Notes: a model not told the origin generated them from the letters alone. A DNA stretch of 64,000 bases from Paenibacillus allorhizosphaerae (GCF_910594985.1 NZ_CAJVCE010000001.1:372001-436000); one strand, 5' to 3'; counted from the first letter of the stretch, positions 35,771-45,149 are shown. Numbers and translations: made by a program.

Positions 35771-36117
35771 CGTCATTTCTCCTCGACAACGCTTGTCATA
35801 TCCTTGTGCAGCGCTCGACTCATGCCGGTAATTTCGTTATAGTTGAATTCACATATTCGATTTCCTTGAGGGCAAATCCTCTTTTTTAAATAAATAAAGT
35901 AATATTTTTCCATCTTGGCAGAACTGTCATGACTCGCTCCGGTACAATAGAATTACACATATACGGCTTTCAGCCAGGATTGACGAAGAGCACAATCCGT
36001 ACTACCATATAAGAATTGCAAAATTGATTGCGTACACGAACGAGATCGTTATGTCTTCGCCGCACTCTAGTGCTAGACTATTCGTTATTGATATACGAAG
36101 AAGATTAAGGAGAACAT
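35771..36117. other. Non-coding interval
   Basis: Divergent promoter region of the Gfo/Idh gene and the pentapeptide-repeat gene. AT-rich, with AAGGAG just before the ATG at 36118. I see no RNA, repeat or operator that I can support. Confidence 0.4.
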
Positions 36118-36990
36118 ATGATGCCAGAGAATCATAAAGCAAGATCCTACGAGAGCCGTCTTGATCTGCAAGCCGACTGCGAGCGTTGTTTCGGTTTATG
36201 CTGCGTAGCCCTGCCGTTCGCCGCTTCGGCCGATTTCGCAGTGGACAAGGACGCCGGGCAGCCCTGCCGCAACTTGCAATCGGACTTTCGCTGCGGCATA
36301 CACAGCAGCCTCAGGCAGCAAGGGTTTCGCGGCTGTACCGTGTTTGACTGTTTCGGCGCCGGGCAGCAAGTTTCGCAAGTGACTTTCGGCAAACGTGATT
36401 GGCGGCAATCACCGGAGTCGGCGAAAGTAATGTTCGACGTATTCCCGGTCATGCGGCAGCTCCATGAGCTGCTCTGGTACCTTAGCGAAGCAGTCACCCT
36501 TAAACCGGCCCATTCGCTGCAGGATGCGCTCCGCTCTGCGCTCGTCGAGACGGAACGCCTCACTCTCCTTGATCCCGACGCCATTATGAGTCTGGATGTG
36601 GCGTCACACCGGGCGGAGGTAAATGCACTGCTCTTGCGTGTCAGCGAACTTGTACGGGCTGAAGCCGCTCGCTCACTGAACGTTCCGGCCGGCCGGCGAA
36701 AAACGTACGGCCATGGCGCCGATCTGATCGGAGCCAAGCTGAAAGGCGCAGACTTGAGGGGCGCTAACTTGCGAGGAGCCTACCTGATAGCCGCCGATTT
36801 GAGAGATGCGGATTTGCGGGCGGCTGATCTGATCGGGGCTGACTTCCGCGACGCGGACCTGCGAGGAGCCGATCTGACCGACACGATATTCCTTACCCAA
36901 GCCCAGATCAATGCAGCGAAAGGAAATGCCGCCACGAAGCTGCCGCCGTCCCTCTCGGCACCGGCACACTGGTTTGCTGCAGAGGTTTAA
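36118..36990 (+). CDS. Pentapeptide-repeat protein with Cys-rich N-terminal domain
   Basis: 290 residues in three parts. Residues 21-78 hold eight Cys in a C-x2-C-x3-CC ... C ... C ... C-x4-C pattern (starts CERCFGLCC), as in YkgJ-like putative metal-binding domains. Residues about 100-195 are a helical linker. From about 198 to 255 there are tandem A(D/N)LRGA-type pentapeptides (GADLIGAKLKGADLRGANLR and on), predicted to form a right-handed four-sided beta-helix. Pentapeptide proteins such as Qnr mimic DNA and protect gyrase, but many have other roles. AAGGAG precedes the ATG. Single gene; function unknown. Confidence 0.88.
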   Translation: MMPENHKARSYESRLDLQADCERCFGLCCVALPFAASADFAVDKDAGQPCRNLQSDFRCGIHSSLRQQGFRGCTVFDCFGAGQQVSQVTFGKRDWRQSPESAKVMFDVFPVMRQLHELLWYLSEAVTLKPAHSLQDALRSALVETERLTLLDPDAIMSLDVASHRAEVNALLLRVSELVRAEAARSLNVPAGRRKTYGHGADLIGAKLKGADLRGANLRGAYLIAADLRDADLRAADLIGADFRDADLRGADLTDTIFLTQAQINAAKGNAATKLPPSLSAPAHWFAAEV

Positions 36991-37180
36991 CAAAAACTTC
37001 TGATCGAAGTCATTCGATGATGATACATTCTTGCATCCATTGAAGCTTTCCTTGATCCATCAGAACGGTCAACAATCATGAAATGAATGGAGCCGCCAAA
37101 CCCGCATAATCAAGTTCATTGGCTCATAGGACCAAACCGGAAACTTGACCATGGGGCTTAGCGGCTACCATGTTTTCACC

Positions 37181-39169
37181 CTATAGGTTCTGGATCGATC
37201 CATCCGGGAACGTAATCCGAATCATCGATCCCGAGTTTGTCTTTTCACCGACCAATTCCACCTTCAGACTGCCTTCCCCTTCGCGGCAAGCGCGAAGAAT
37301 CGTAATGAACCGGGTACTTTTCACGCCTCGGCGTCTCCGGATCAGCGTACTGTGCTTGCCGATTGACGGCATCGCCGGGGATTCCGCCAGCATGATTTCT
37401 TCGGTCTCACCCTCCGGCTGTACCAGCCCGTATACTTCAAATCGATCCCCGCTGAACCCGGCATTATCCCATTTCCACGTTCGACACCATGACATGGCAT
37501 TCTCTGGATTCCATCTCATGGAATGCTCGAGAAATTCATATCCATCCTTTGTCCCGATCCGAAATCCCGAATCCGTATCGATCGCCGTTTCTCGATCTGG
37601 CTGCGTGAGGGGCAATCCCTTCGTATGCATGATCCAATCCACATCCTGCTCGCGATCAGAGCTGACTTCAAATACATCCACCAGCAGCTTGTCAGTCAAT
37701 ATATTGGACCTGCGAAGGATTGCACCGGAATAAGCCTCTTCCGTCATGGTCTCCAAATAGATCCAGCCGTTATCCGCCTGCTCCGCCTTTACAACGCGGC
37801 CTTCCGCCTCCGATTGCGAGCGTCCGCCGAGCGTTACCGTGTTATGGGCAACCGTTTGCTTAAAAAAGGCTTCATGCATCGCATTCCCATACGGCAGCAT
37901 CCCTGCATCGCTCAGCCATGGATGGCCGCCTGCATAATAAAGCAAGCTCAGCTTATCTCGATGCCCGTGATAACCTCCGTGCATTCCATAATCGATCATT
38001 GCCGTTTGCAAGGACGAATGCTGCTTCATGAACATCATGCCTGCTTTTTTCAACTCGACGAGCGCAGCTGAACGGCTTTCCTCTTGCTTGCCGCCGGTCG
38101 TATCGCTCGTTCCAAACAATATCGCTTCGACAGAATCGCGGGAAGAAGCGGCAATCACCTCATGTCCCACGTCAAAGAAGCCGCTTGAAAATTCATACAA
38201 AGGAGCATACTGATTCACATTGACAGTGCCTGAGTCATGTACCGGCGGCAGCGTACCGTCCGGGAACATACATTGCAGCGGCGCGCGGAACATCGATTGA
38301 AATCGGTTGTTTCCATACAAAGGCAAACCCATGAACTGTGCGGCCATAACCAATTGGACTTGAGCACCTAACGTGTAAAAATGATACCCCCAAGCGCCTT
38401 CATACCAGAAACCGTCGTCCGATAAGCTGCTCTCCATCTGGAACAAGAAGCCGTTGTCCGGATCGTTGACCGCCTGTTCCAATAAGTCCTGTCGTCCGGT
38501 AGCCGCGGCAATCCAAGCTTTGGCGGCATTGTGATACGACTGCCAGTTGGAGACACCCATCGGATTGCCGTCGAGCAGCGGCACGACTTGCAGCAGCAAG
38601 CCTTGTTCAATCATCTGACGCTCTTCCGCAGACAAAACCCCATGCAGCTTCAAAATGCAGTAAGCCTGCGCCATCGGCAGCAGCCAGCTGGACTCCGACA
38701 GCGTCTGGCACATGACTTTGCCGCCTACTTTGGATGCACCGCCAAATCGGTCGTGCAGGGCAAATTCATTGTAATGCGCCGCATAAAACAACAGCACCCG
38801 CTTCGCCCATTCCGCCGCACGCTCCTCACCCGTTATGCCGAACAACAGCGCCATGAGCCTGGTCCCCGAGCTGTAATATCCGTGCTCGTGACTGACGGCC
38901 ACTTCATCCCATGGACTTCCGCTCCAGACTTGACCGCAGCTCGGACAACGGTGGTGGTGACGATCGATAAGCACGAGCCGGTCTCCCTCGTTCGGGCAAT
39001 TATAGTCATGGCTCCAGCCGCCGCCAAGCAGCGGAATATCGAACGGACGGTCCCAGCGTTCCTCGGCTTGCTTCCTCAGCTTCTGCAGCGCTTGCCGAGC
39101 CCACTCCGCTTTGCCGCACTTCTCCTGAATCTGTTTAAAAAATTCGGGACTGTATATTGAACTATGCAA
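37181..39169 (-). CDS. Heparinase II/III-family polysaccharide lyase (no signal peptide)
   Basis: About 662 residues. An N-terminal all-helical toroid (about 1-330; HDYNCPNEGDRLVLIDRHHH, SESSWLLPMAQAY) is followed by the heparinase II/III beta-sandwich domain with GYHGHRDKLSLLYY and GGRPWLSDAG-like segments, and HNTVTLGGRSQSEAEG. These are the regions that carry the catalytic His/Tyr and metal-site residues in the alginate- and heparan-lyase families. The enzyme breaks uronic-acid polysaccharides by beta elimination. A TTG at 39169 with GGAGG nine bases upstream is the best start; no signal peptide is seen, so it probably acts on imported oligosaccharides. Its product type would suit the GH88 at 47817. 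Confidence 0.85.
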   Translation of the reverse strand: MHSSIYSPEFFKQIQEKCGKAEWARQALQKLRKQAEERWDRPFDIPLLGGGWSHDYNCPNEGDRLVLIDRHHHRCPSCGQVWSGSPWDEVAVSHEHGYYSSGTRLMALLFGITGEERAAEWAKRVLLFYAAHYNEFALHDRFGGASKVGGKVMCQTLSESSWLLPMAQAYCILKLHGVLSAEERQMIEQGLLLQVVPLLDGNPMGVSNWQSYHNAAKAWIAAATGRQDLLEQAVNDPDNGFLFQMESSLSDDGFWYEGAWGYHFYTLGAQVQLVMAAQFMGLPLYGNNRFQSMFRAPLQCMFPDGTLPPVHDSGTVNVNQYAPLYEFSSGFFDVGHEVIAASSRDSVEAILFGTSDTTGGKQEESRSAALVELKKAGMMFMKQHSSLQTAMIDYGMHGGYHGHRDKLSLLYYAGGHPWLSDAGMLPYGNAMHEAFFKQTVAHNTVTLGGRSQSEAEGRVVKAEQADNGWIYLETMTEEAYSGAILRRSNILTDKLLVDVFEVSSDREQDVDWIMHTKGLPLTQPDRETAIDTDSGFRIGTKDGYEFLEHSMRWNPENAMSWCRTWKWDNAGFSGDRFEVYGLVQPEGETEEIMLAESPAMPSIGKHSTLIRRRRGVKSTRFITILRACREGEGSLKVELVGEKTNSGSMIRITFPDGSIQNL

Positions 39170-39376
39170 CTTGACATACCTCCGGTCATAATCAATGCAA
39201 CGTGAGCTTGATGTGATTTTTTGTAAAATATCTTTTATACAAATGATTCCCCATGGTCGCACATGTTTCCTGCACGCTTTAACATAATCATATACCGACG
39301 AACTTTCATGACCTTATCCGCAACTGGTGTCGAAATCTTTCATATATTTCCGATTCTTATGGAGGTGTACCGGAAA

Positions 39377-39802
39377 ATGGCCGAAACACGTACTTGTCGT
39401 CTTATTCGTACGTCCGGGACTTATCATGGCAAGCAAGGATTGGACTACGCCGAAGCCATTTCAAAAGAAAGCGTCGGCTCTCAGGGCATTTGCATGCATC
39501 TATTAACGATTCCTCCGGGCAAGCGGGCGAAAGCTCATCTTCATGAAGATCATGAGACAGCGATTTATATGCTCAAGGGAAAATCCGCCATGTGGTATGG
39601 GGAGAAGCTCGAGCTGCATATGGAATTGGAAGAGGGAGACTTTCTGTACATTCCGGCCGGGACTCCTCATTTGCCTTACAATCCAAGCCAGACCGAGCCC
39701 TGCTCCGCCCTGATCGCCCGTACGGATCCGAATGAACAGGAAAGCGTCCTCCTTCTACCTGAGCTCGAGGCCGAATGGGAAAACAAAAACTCCCCATCAT
39801 AA
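39377..39802 (+). CDS. Cupin-domain protein
   Basis: About 141 residues, a single beta barrel. Cupin motif 1 is HLHEDHETAIYMLKG (G-x5-HxH-x3,4-E-x6-G pattern, two His and a Glu for metal) and motif 2 is GDFLYIPAGTPHLPYN with the third His. Small cupins of this layout are sugar isomerases, dioxygenases or sensors; none is indicated. The ATG at 39377 has GGAGG about 12 bases upstream. It is divergent from the heparinase-type gene and converges with the aldo/keto reductase. Confidence 0.85.
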   Translation: MAETRTCRLIRTSGTYHGKQGLDYAEAISKESVGSQGICMHLLTIPPGKRAKAHLHEDHETAIYMLKGKSAMWYGEKLELHMELEEGDFLYIPAGTPHLPYNPSQTEPCSALIARTDPNEQESVLLLPELEAEWENKNSPS

Positions 39803-39808
39803 GGGGAG
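39790..39808 (-). terminator. Shared terminator of cupin and aldo/keto reductase
   Basis: CTCCCC (39790-39795) pairs with GGGGAG (39803-39808), with the cupin stop in the loop. On the minus strand TTTTTGTTTT follows, so it mainly serves the reductase gene, which ends at 39818. Confidence 0.65.
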
Positions 39809-39817
39809 CTCAAGCGG

Positions 39818-40735
39818 TTAAGGAAGCACGTTGCCTGCCGCGCGATAAATTTCATACCATTCTTGGCGTGTCAAATAAACGTCGCTTGCTTTGCAGCAAT
39901 CTTTTAACCGGTCTACAGTCATCGTACCGGTGACCGGCTGCATGTGTGCAGGATGGCGCAACAGCCATGCGATAGCGATGGTCGTATTGCTTACTTCGTA
40001 TTTTGCCGCGATTTCATCGATCTTCCGGTTCAGTTCCGGGAACTTCTCGTTTCCAAGGAATACGCCTTCAAAAAATCCGAATTGGAAAGGCGACCAAGGC
40101 TGAATGGTAATGTCGTTCAGCCTGCAGAAGTCAAGTACGCTTCCGTCCCGGTTCACGGCGGAGTCGTTCGCCATGTTCACATTCATGCCGCTGGAGATCA
40201 TGGTGGCGTTGGTGATGCTGAGTTGCAGCTGGTTGGCCACAAGCGGCTGCTTCACCGCCTTTTTCAACAACTGAATTTGCATCGGATTTTGATTGGAAAC
40301 GCCGAAATGGCGCACTTTTCCCGAGCTCTCCAGAAGATCAAAAGCCTCGGCGACCTCTTCCGGCTCTACCAGCGCATCCGGACGGTGAAGGAGCAGTACG
40401 TCCAGATAATCGGTTTTCAGCCGCTTCAAGATGCCGTCCACCGACTCCAATATATGTTCTTTGGAGAAGTCGAACATGCCCTTCCGAATGCCGCACTTCG
40501 ATTGCAGGATGATCTTCTCGCGGATATCATCGTTCATGCCGATGGCCTCCGCGAATATTTCTTCACAGGTACCGCCGCCGTAAATATCGGCATGATCGAA
40601 GAAATTCGCACCTTCTTCCAACGCCGTCCGGACGAAACGCTCGGCCTCGTTTTTGCCCAGCGATTTAATTCGCATGCAGCCGACCGCAATAACCGGAACT
40701 TCTAATGCGCTGCTTCCAAGCTTAATCGTTCTCAT
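39818..40735 (-). CDS. Aldo/keto reductase
   Basis: About 305 residues, an NADPH-dependent TIM barrel. The catalytic Tyr is in DHADIYGGGTCEEIF, the Lys in LQSKCGIR, the His in LLHRPD, and GVSNQNPMQIQLL and AWLLRHPAHMQPVTGT match the cofactor-binding part. It is nearest to the YdhF-like group, which reduces small aldehydes and ketones. The ATG at 40735 is 12 bases after GGAGG; an ATG at 40747 directly abuts the same site. Single gene. Confidence 0.93.
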   Translation of the reverse strand: MRTIKLGSSALEVPVIAVGCMRIKSLGKNEAERFVRTALEEGANFFDHADIYGGGTCEEIFAEAIGMNDDIREKIILQSKCGIRKGMFDFSKEHILESVDGILKRLKTDYLDVLLLHRPDALVEPEEVAEAFDLLESSGKVRHFGVSNQNPMQIQLLKKAVKQPLVANQLQLSITNATMISSGMNVNMANDSAVNRDGSVLDFCRLNDITIQPWSPFQFGFFEGVFLGNEKFPELNRKIDEIAAKYEVSNTTIAIAWLLRHPAHMQPVTGTMTVDRLKDCCKASDVYLTRQEWYEIYRAAGNVLP

Positions 40736-40899
40736 ATAATTGTCCATCCTCCTTCGGGGTTCTGCACTCTCATTGTCCGATATGTTCACCCTTACAATTG
40801 TCTCATATATGTATAGTAAATTTCAACAATGATAGAATTCACCAATAGCGCAATTGGGATGGCTGAATATGATAAGGACCGTTCCCGAAAAATAGCAAC

Positions 40900-40945
40900 A
40901 AAAAAACATTTGACGGAAGCTTGCGGCTGCCTCAAATGTTTTTTT
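40900..40945 (-). terminator. Intrinsic terminator of the sigma/ABC operon
   Basis: AAAAAAACATTTGA (40900-40913) pairs with TCAAATGTTTTTTT (40932-40945). The T-run on the minus strand ends the operon that stops at 40947. Confidence 0.8.
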
Positions 40946-40946
40946 G

Positions 40947-41834
40947 TTACAAATCTTTGCGCTTGAACAGCCAAAAACCTGCGAGAAGCGCGAGCAGCGT
41001 ATACGCGGCTGCATACAGCAAGAAGGCGTTCGAAGGAACTTGATTGAACGCAAACGGCCCCAGAGAGCGGTTCAGGTTCACGATCCCTTGCAGCTCGGAC
41101 AAGTTGAACATCTCGGCAAGCATCCGTCTCTGAATGGCGTCCGCCGGCATGAGCAGCGACATGACGCCCGCAATCGTCATGAGCGGTTTGATGACGACTT
41201 GGTCCAGCGGAAAGCTGCCGGCCAGCTTCTCGATCATTCCCCCAAGCCATCCGACGCCGAACAGCATCGTCATGAATACGCCGTTGCCCAGCGCGGAGAA
41301 GTAGCACGATCCAAGCATCGAAATGGATATGAGTATAGGGACAACGGACGCAAAGAGCAGGAACGACAACGTCAAGGAACCAAGATCGGACGGAATCGTC
41401 GCATGCATTCGCGTGACGGCGAGAATGGAACAGAACAGCAGCAAGGCGTAGCCGATGCCTAGGCTTACGAATCCGATCCAACGTCCCGCATACCATTGCC
41501 AGCGCGGGATCGGGCGAGGCAGCAGCGCCTGAAGCACTCCCTGCTCCGCCTCTCCCGCGATGACGGAGAAGGAGCTGAAGATCGATAAAAACGCGACAAC
41601 GAACGAACCGAAAAAAAAGCCGAGCGTCAGGATAACCCCGCCTGTAACGTAACGTTCAATCAGGAATTCAGCGCTTTCCGGATCTATGCGCGTGCTGATT
41701 CCAAGGAAACGATTGCCAAGCGTCGATGCCACAAACCAGAAGGCGATCAAAAAGACAACGGTCATCAGTAGGGTTAGCAGCATTACTTTTTTGCGCAGCA
41801 TCTCTTTCCAGGTCATGCCGATAATCGTGATCAT
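40947..41834 (-). CDS. ABC-2-type permease subunit
   Basis: About 295 residues with six predicted membrane helices (first TWKEMLRKKVMLLTLLMTVV, last LLYAAAYTLLALLAGFWLF) and the ABC-2 central feature FSVIAGEAEQGVLQALLPRPIPR. Partner of the ATPase just upstream, with which the ATG overlaps as ATGA (41831-41834). Part of a four-gene operon with an ECF sigma and an anti-sigma-like protein, the same order as the sigY-yxl operon of Bacillus subtilis. Substrate unknown; such units often give self-protection against toxic peptides. Confidence 0.9.
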   Translation of the reverse strand: MITIIGMTWKEMLRKKVMLLTLLMTVVFLIAFWFVASTLGNRFLGISTRIDPESAEFLIERYVTGGVILTLGFFFGSFVVAFLSIFSSFSVIAGEAEQGVLQALLPRPIPRWQWYAGRWIGFVSLGIGYALLLFCSILAVTRMHATIPSDLGSLTLSFLLFASVVPILISISMLGSCYFSALGNGVFMTMLFGVGWLGGMIEKLAGSFPLDQVVIKPLMTIAGVMSLLMPADAIQRRMLAEMFNLSELQGIVNLNRSLGPFAFNQVPSNAFLLYAAAYTLLALLAGFWLFKRKDL

Positions 41835-42790
41835 GGCCGCTCCCCCCTGTGGCTTAGTCCGGATACGGCGCTGACGAACCATTCCTCCAGCCTCGTTCTC
41901 GCTTTCGAAACTTCATATAGCGTTATTCCCTGCTCAATCATGAGCGTATTCAGCCATCCCGCCTGCTCCTCGTTGTCCAGCTCTGCGGCCAGCCATACAG
42001 TATCGCTGCCGTCCGGTACGGGAAGATCCGCTTGCGATACGGGAAGCGCGCTTGCCTCCCTGAGCCATTGGAGCAGAAGCGGCGTAAACCCGCCGACACG
42101 AAAATGCCAACGCGTCTTCTCCTGAAGCACATCGCTGACCGTTCCGGTATGCAGCACATGCCCGTTGTTGAGCAGCGCCACGCGATCGCATAAAATCTCT
42201 ACGTCCTCCAATAAATGCGAATTGAGGAACAGCGTCTTGCCCTGCGCCTTGAGACGCTGCAAAATTTGCCGGACGTCACTGCGTCCGAGCGGGTCAAGCG
42301 CCGACGACGGCTCGTCCAAAAATACGATCTTCGGATCGTTCACCAGCGCGCAAGCCAGCCCGAGCCGCTGCTGCATTCCTTTGGAATAATGCTTCACCCG
42401 GTCGCGGCCGCGGGCGCCGATCCCGACTTCCTCCAGCAATCGCGGGATGATCCGCTGCGCTTCCGGAGGCTTCACCCCGCATAACCTGGCATGCAGACGG
42501 ACGACCTCTTCGCCGGTAAGCCACTCCTGGTACCGGTATAATTCCGGCAAATACCCGATGAGCCGCTTCGCTTCGATCGTACCAACCCGCTCACCGAATA
42601 AGGCAGCGGAGCCGCCGGTCGGCCGAATCAGGCCGACGAGCATTTTGACGAACGTGCTTTTGCCTGCCCCGTTAGGGCCGAGGAAGCCAAAGGCTTCCCC
42701 TTCCTTCACTTGAATGGTTACGCCGCGGCAGCCGCGGCCGTTGCCGTAATCTTTGGTCAATTCCGAAGCTTCGATCGCGAGAGAGCTCAC
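41831..42790 (-). CDS. ABC transporter ATP-binding subunit
   Basis: 319 residues. Walker A is [15 protein letters not shown], the signature is [12 protein letters not shown], Walker B is [14 protein letters not shown], and the switch His is in [13 protein letters not shown]-terminal extension of about 80 residues follows. The GTG start overlaps the preceding stop as GTGA (42787-42790), so translation is coupled. It powers the ABC-2 permease encoded next. Confidence 0.95.
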   Translation of the reverse strand: MSSLAIEASELTKDYGNGRGCRGVTIQVKEGEAFGFLGPNGAGKSTFVKMLVGLIRPTGGSAALFGERVGTIEAKRLIGYLPELYRYQEWLTGEEVVRLHARLCGVKPPEAQRIIPRLLEEVGIGARGRDRVKHYSKGMQQRLGLACALVNDPKIVFLDEPSSALDPLGRSDVRQILQRLKAQGKTLFLNSHLLEDVEILCDRVALLNNGHVLHTGTVSDVLQEKTRWHFRVGGFTPLLLQWLREASALPVSQADLPVPDGSDTVWLAAELDNEEQAGWLNTLMIEQGITLYEVSKARTRLEEWFVSAVSGLSHRGERP

Positions 42791-43941
42791 GACTCCATCA
42801 GCTCCTTGATCTTCTTCAGCACGGCATCTTTGTCCATATACATGTTGCCTCCGTTGAAATTAAACAGCTGTCCGTCCTTCACCCAAGTTGCACTGTATCG
42901 CGACCAGGATCGATCCTTGGACTCGTCGAAAGCTAATGTGACATTTACATCATTCACACGGATCGTTTCCGTCTGACCGCTCGCGATCACCGGAAACGGC
43001 GCACTGCCGCCGCTCAGCATATTGCTCTGCTTGAGCGCCTGCTTCAGATGCTCCGGCAAAACCGGAAGATCGAGCACCGCGCTGAGCGCCTCGGATACCG
43101 GAATGGACGGATCAACCGTGACGACCGGAACGTTCTGCTGCGAGAAGGAGGCGTACTTTTTCTTGTCCCCATTCGAAAAGTTGTAGTTAACCCCTTCTCC
43201 AATCTCCAAAGTGATCGGCTTTCCGTTGACCGATGCGGGGAGCAGCTTTTTCGCTCCGAGCCGCTTCAGCGCCTTGTTCACTTCATCCACATGCAACGCG
43301 AACGTCAGCTTGTTGGACGGAGATACGTACACCGAAGTCTCCTTCGAGTCCTTCAACTCTTTGGGGACCGCAAGCTTAAATCCGAGCGCTTTGGCCGCTT
43401 CCTCCGGCGTAAATTGTCCTTGCAATTTGCCGCCCGTCTGTGTGAACGTGCCGAATTGGTTGATTTGCTCCCGCGTTTTCCCATCCGCCGAGATTTGGTT
43501 GAACAGATCGCGCAAATCGTTTTCTTGAACAACCGTCACTTCCTGCATGCGGAATTTGTTCAAAATGGCGGCGAGCGCCTCGTTCTCGAACGGGGACGCG
43601 ATAAGGGCGGCCAGTACGCAGCAAGCCGTTGCTGCAATCCATTGCTTCCTGCGGTTGCGGAACCAGGCGAACCGCTTCCGCTCCGAAGGAGCTATACTGC
43701 TCTTATCCGCGGTATTCCGGGATAACGCCTCTGCAGGAACGGCTTCCAAAGGACCGGCCGGTTTCGCTGCAACAGGCTGTATTCGAAGTTCCTCACCGGT
43801 TTGCGCCTCTGCGGATTGCGGAACGGCAAGCTCATTGGTCCACTTCGGCTGCACAGGTTCCGTCGCCAGCCTGGATTGCAATCTTGTCCACGCTGCGTCC
43901 GTCCGTTGTTTATCTCGATTATCATTCATATCGGAAGACAT
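42787..43941 (-). CDS. Membrane-anchored anti-sigma/sensor-like protein (DUF4367-type)
   Basis: 384 residues with a cytoplasmic N terminus (about 1-100), one membrane helix (KQWIAATACCVLAALIASPF, near 110-130), and an extracellular C-terminal region ending ...NFNGGNMYMDKDAVLKKIKEL, of the DUF4367 type. The ECF sigma gene ends only 14 bases upstream, the usual position for a cognate anti-sigma factor. AAAGGAGG precedes the ATG. The signal it detects is not evident. The low-homology N-terminal region is expected to bind the sigma factor; no zinc-binding anti-sigma motif is seen. Confidence 0.8.
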   Translation of the reverse strand: MSSDMNDNRDKQRTDAAWTRLQSRLATEPVQPKWTNELAVPQSAEAQTGEELRIQPVAAKPAGPLEAVPAEALSRNTADKSSIAPSERKRFAWFRNRRKQWIAATACCVLAALIASPFENEALAAILNKFRMQEVTVVQENDLRDLFNQISADGKTREQINQFGTFTQTGGKLQGQFTPEEAAKALGFKLAVPKELKDSKETSVYVSPSNKLTFALHVDEVNKALKRLGAKKLLPASVNGKPITLEIGEGVNYNFSNGDKKKYASFSQQNVPVVTVDPSIPVSEALSAVLDLPVLPEHLKQALKQSNMLSGGSAPFPVIASGQTETIRVNDVNVTLAFDESKDRSWSRYSATWVKDGQLFNFNGGNMYMDKDAVLKKIKELMES

Positions 43942-43955
43942 CGCTTTTTCCTCCT

Positions 43956-44477
43956 TTAATTCAAATATTGCTCAGGTTGTGCTTTCGCAAACCGTTTCAA
44001 ACGGGTCGTTGCCCGGTGAAGCAGCGTACCGACAAGCGGCGGACGAACCTGGAGCTGCTCGGCGATTTCGGCGTAGCTGTATCCTGAATAACGCAGGAGC
44101 AGCACTTGTCTATCGCGCTCGGGCAGCTCCTCGAGCAGTTCCCGAATTTCTTCCTGATCCAGCTTGCGCAGCAGCAGATCTTCGTTTGACGGCGGATGCG
44201 TTTCAGAGGCCATCAACTGTTCCTGCTTGGCCTGAAGCGCCCGCTGTCGCGATTGTTTGGCCAGGTGATCGTAGGCGATCCGGGTTAGCACCCGGTGCAG
44301 CCATGCGCCGATGACGGCAAGATCGTCGGGAGGATTGCGGTACAAGCGTAAGAATACTTCTTGCGCCAAATCCTCCGCAGCCGCTTCGTCTCGCACCAAG
44401 GCAATCAATTTTCGCCGGACGGCGGGATAATGCGTATAGAAAACAGTTCGAAAATAATCGGATTCCGGAATTTCCAT
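43956..44477 (-). CDS. ECF RNA polymerase sigma factor
   Basis: 173 residues. Region 2 has RDEAAAEDLAQEVFLRLYR and GAWLHRVLTRIAYDHL; region 4 has LPERDRQVLLLRYSGYSYAEIAEQL with a helix-turn-helix ending LHRATTRLKRF. AAAGGAGG precedes the ATG. It heads the operon with the membrane protein and the ABC genes, so it likely drives its own operon under control of the downstream protein. Similar to SigY in arrangement; sequence alone does not assign it to that group. Confidence 0.93.
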   Translation of the reverse strand: MEIPESDYFRTVFYTHYPAVRRKLIALVRDEAAAEDLAQEVFLRLYRNPPDDLAVIGAWLHRVLTRIAYDHLAKQSRQRALQAKQEQLMASETHPPSNEDLLLRKLDQEEIRELLEELPERDRQVLLLRYSGYSYAEIAEQLQVRPPLVGTLLHRATTRLKRFAKAQPEQYLN

Positions 44478-44875
44478 TGGTTAGCCTCCTTTCAGCTGCA
44501 GCTATATATAAGACGGGCGCAAGCCCGATTTTGTATCACATCAGTGTAAACGAATATTGGATCGAAGGAAACCCGGTTATTTTTGGACACAGCGAACATA
44601 GGGAAGCATCATTTTAACCCCCAAGCCTTCAACGAACGATTGAAATTTTTAAAATAGGAAAAACCCGTCCGGATGGTTCTTTCGCGTGCTTATCCATCCG
44701 TTAGCACATGGGAGGTGTGGATTTGGGATTCAGCCGCTACGCTCATCCACCCCATACCCATTGCTTCTCCTATCTACTTTCTGCTTAATTCTAGATATGG
44801 CTGCTCAATCTTCGATCCGGAACTCAATCTGAAGCCACGCTCCTCAGTCTGCAAATGATTATTTTCTTATATTTC
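44478..44875. other. Non-coding interval
   Basis: Upstream of the sigma gene and downstream of the two-stop ORF. No gene, RNA or repeat recognised apart from the promoter side of the sigma operon. Confidence 0.4.
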
Positions 44876-44878
44876 AAA

Positions 44879-44913
44879 AAAGCCATAGCCTGCTTGATGC
44901 AGGTTATGGCTTT
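44879..44913. terminator. Intrinsic terminator next to the two-stop ORF
   Basis: AAAGCCATAGCCTGC (44879-44893) pairs with GCAGGTTATGGCTTT (44899-44913). On the minus strand six T follow. It sits 12 bases past the stop of the ORF at 44925-45149, which shows that region once was, or still is, transcribed on the minus strand. Confidence 0.7.
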
Positions 44914-44924
44914 GGAAATGACGC

Positions 44925-45149
44925 TTATGGCGCTTTGAATGTGGGCGGATATGGTTGTACTGGCCAGATCGCTCCATATGTACGTCCGGCCGCCTCTTTG
45001 TTGAACGTGTCCCAGTAGCCGGTTCTTCCGGAATTCGTCCCCGCCTTTCGGATATCCGCCAATTATTTGGCAATATCCGGATCGTTCGGATCCTATTCAT
45101 CCTGCAGTTCAGCATGGCAGCCCATTTGTGCCGCAGCATGCGTATTCAT
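44925..45149 (-). pseudogene. 74-codon ORF interrupted by two stop codons
   Basis: From an ATG at 45149 that abuts GGGGAGG, the frame reads MNTHAAAQMGCHAELQDE, TAG, DPNDPDIAK, TAA, then LADIRKAGTNSGRTGYWDTF and a further 25 residues to a TAA at 44925. The third part has no other stops and is protein-like, ending IWPVQPYPPTFKAP. Both stops could come from Tyr codons by one base change. I do not recognise the family. It is most simply a decaying small gene; recoding is less likely. A strong terminator follows. Confidence 0.5.
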
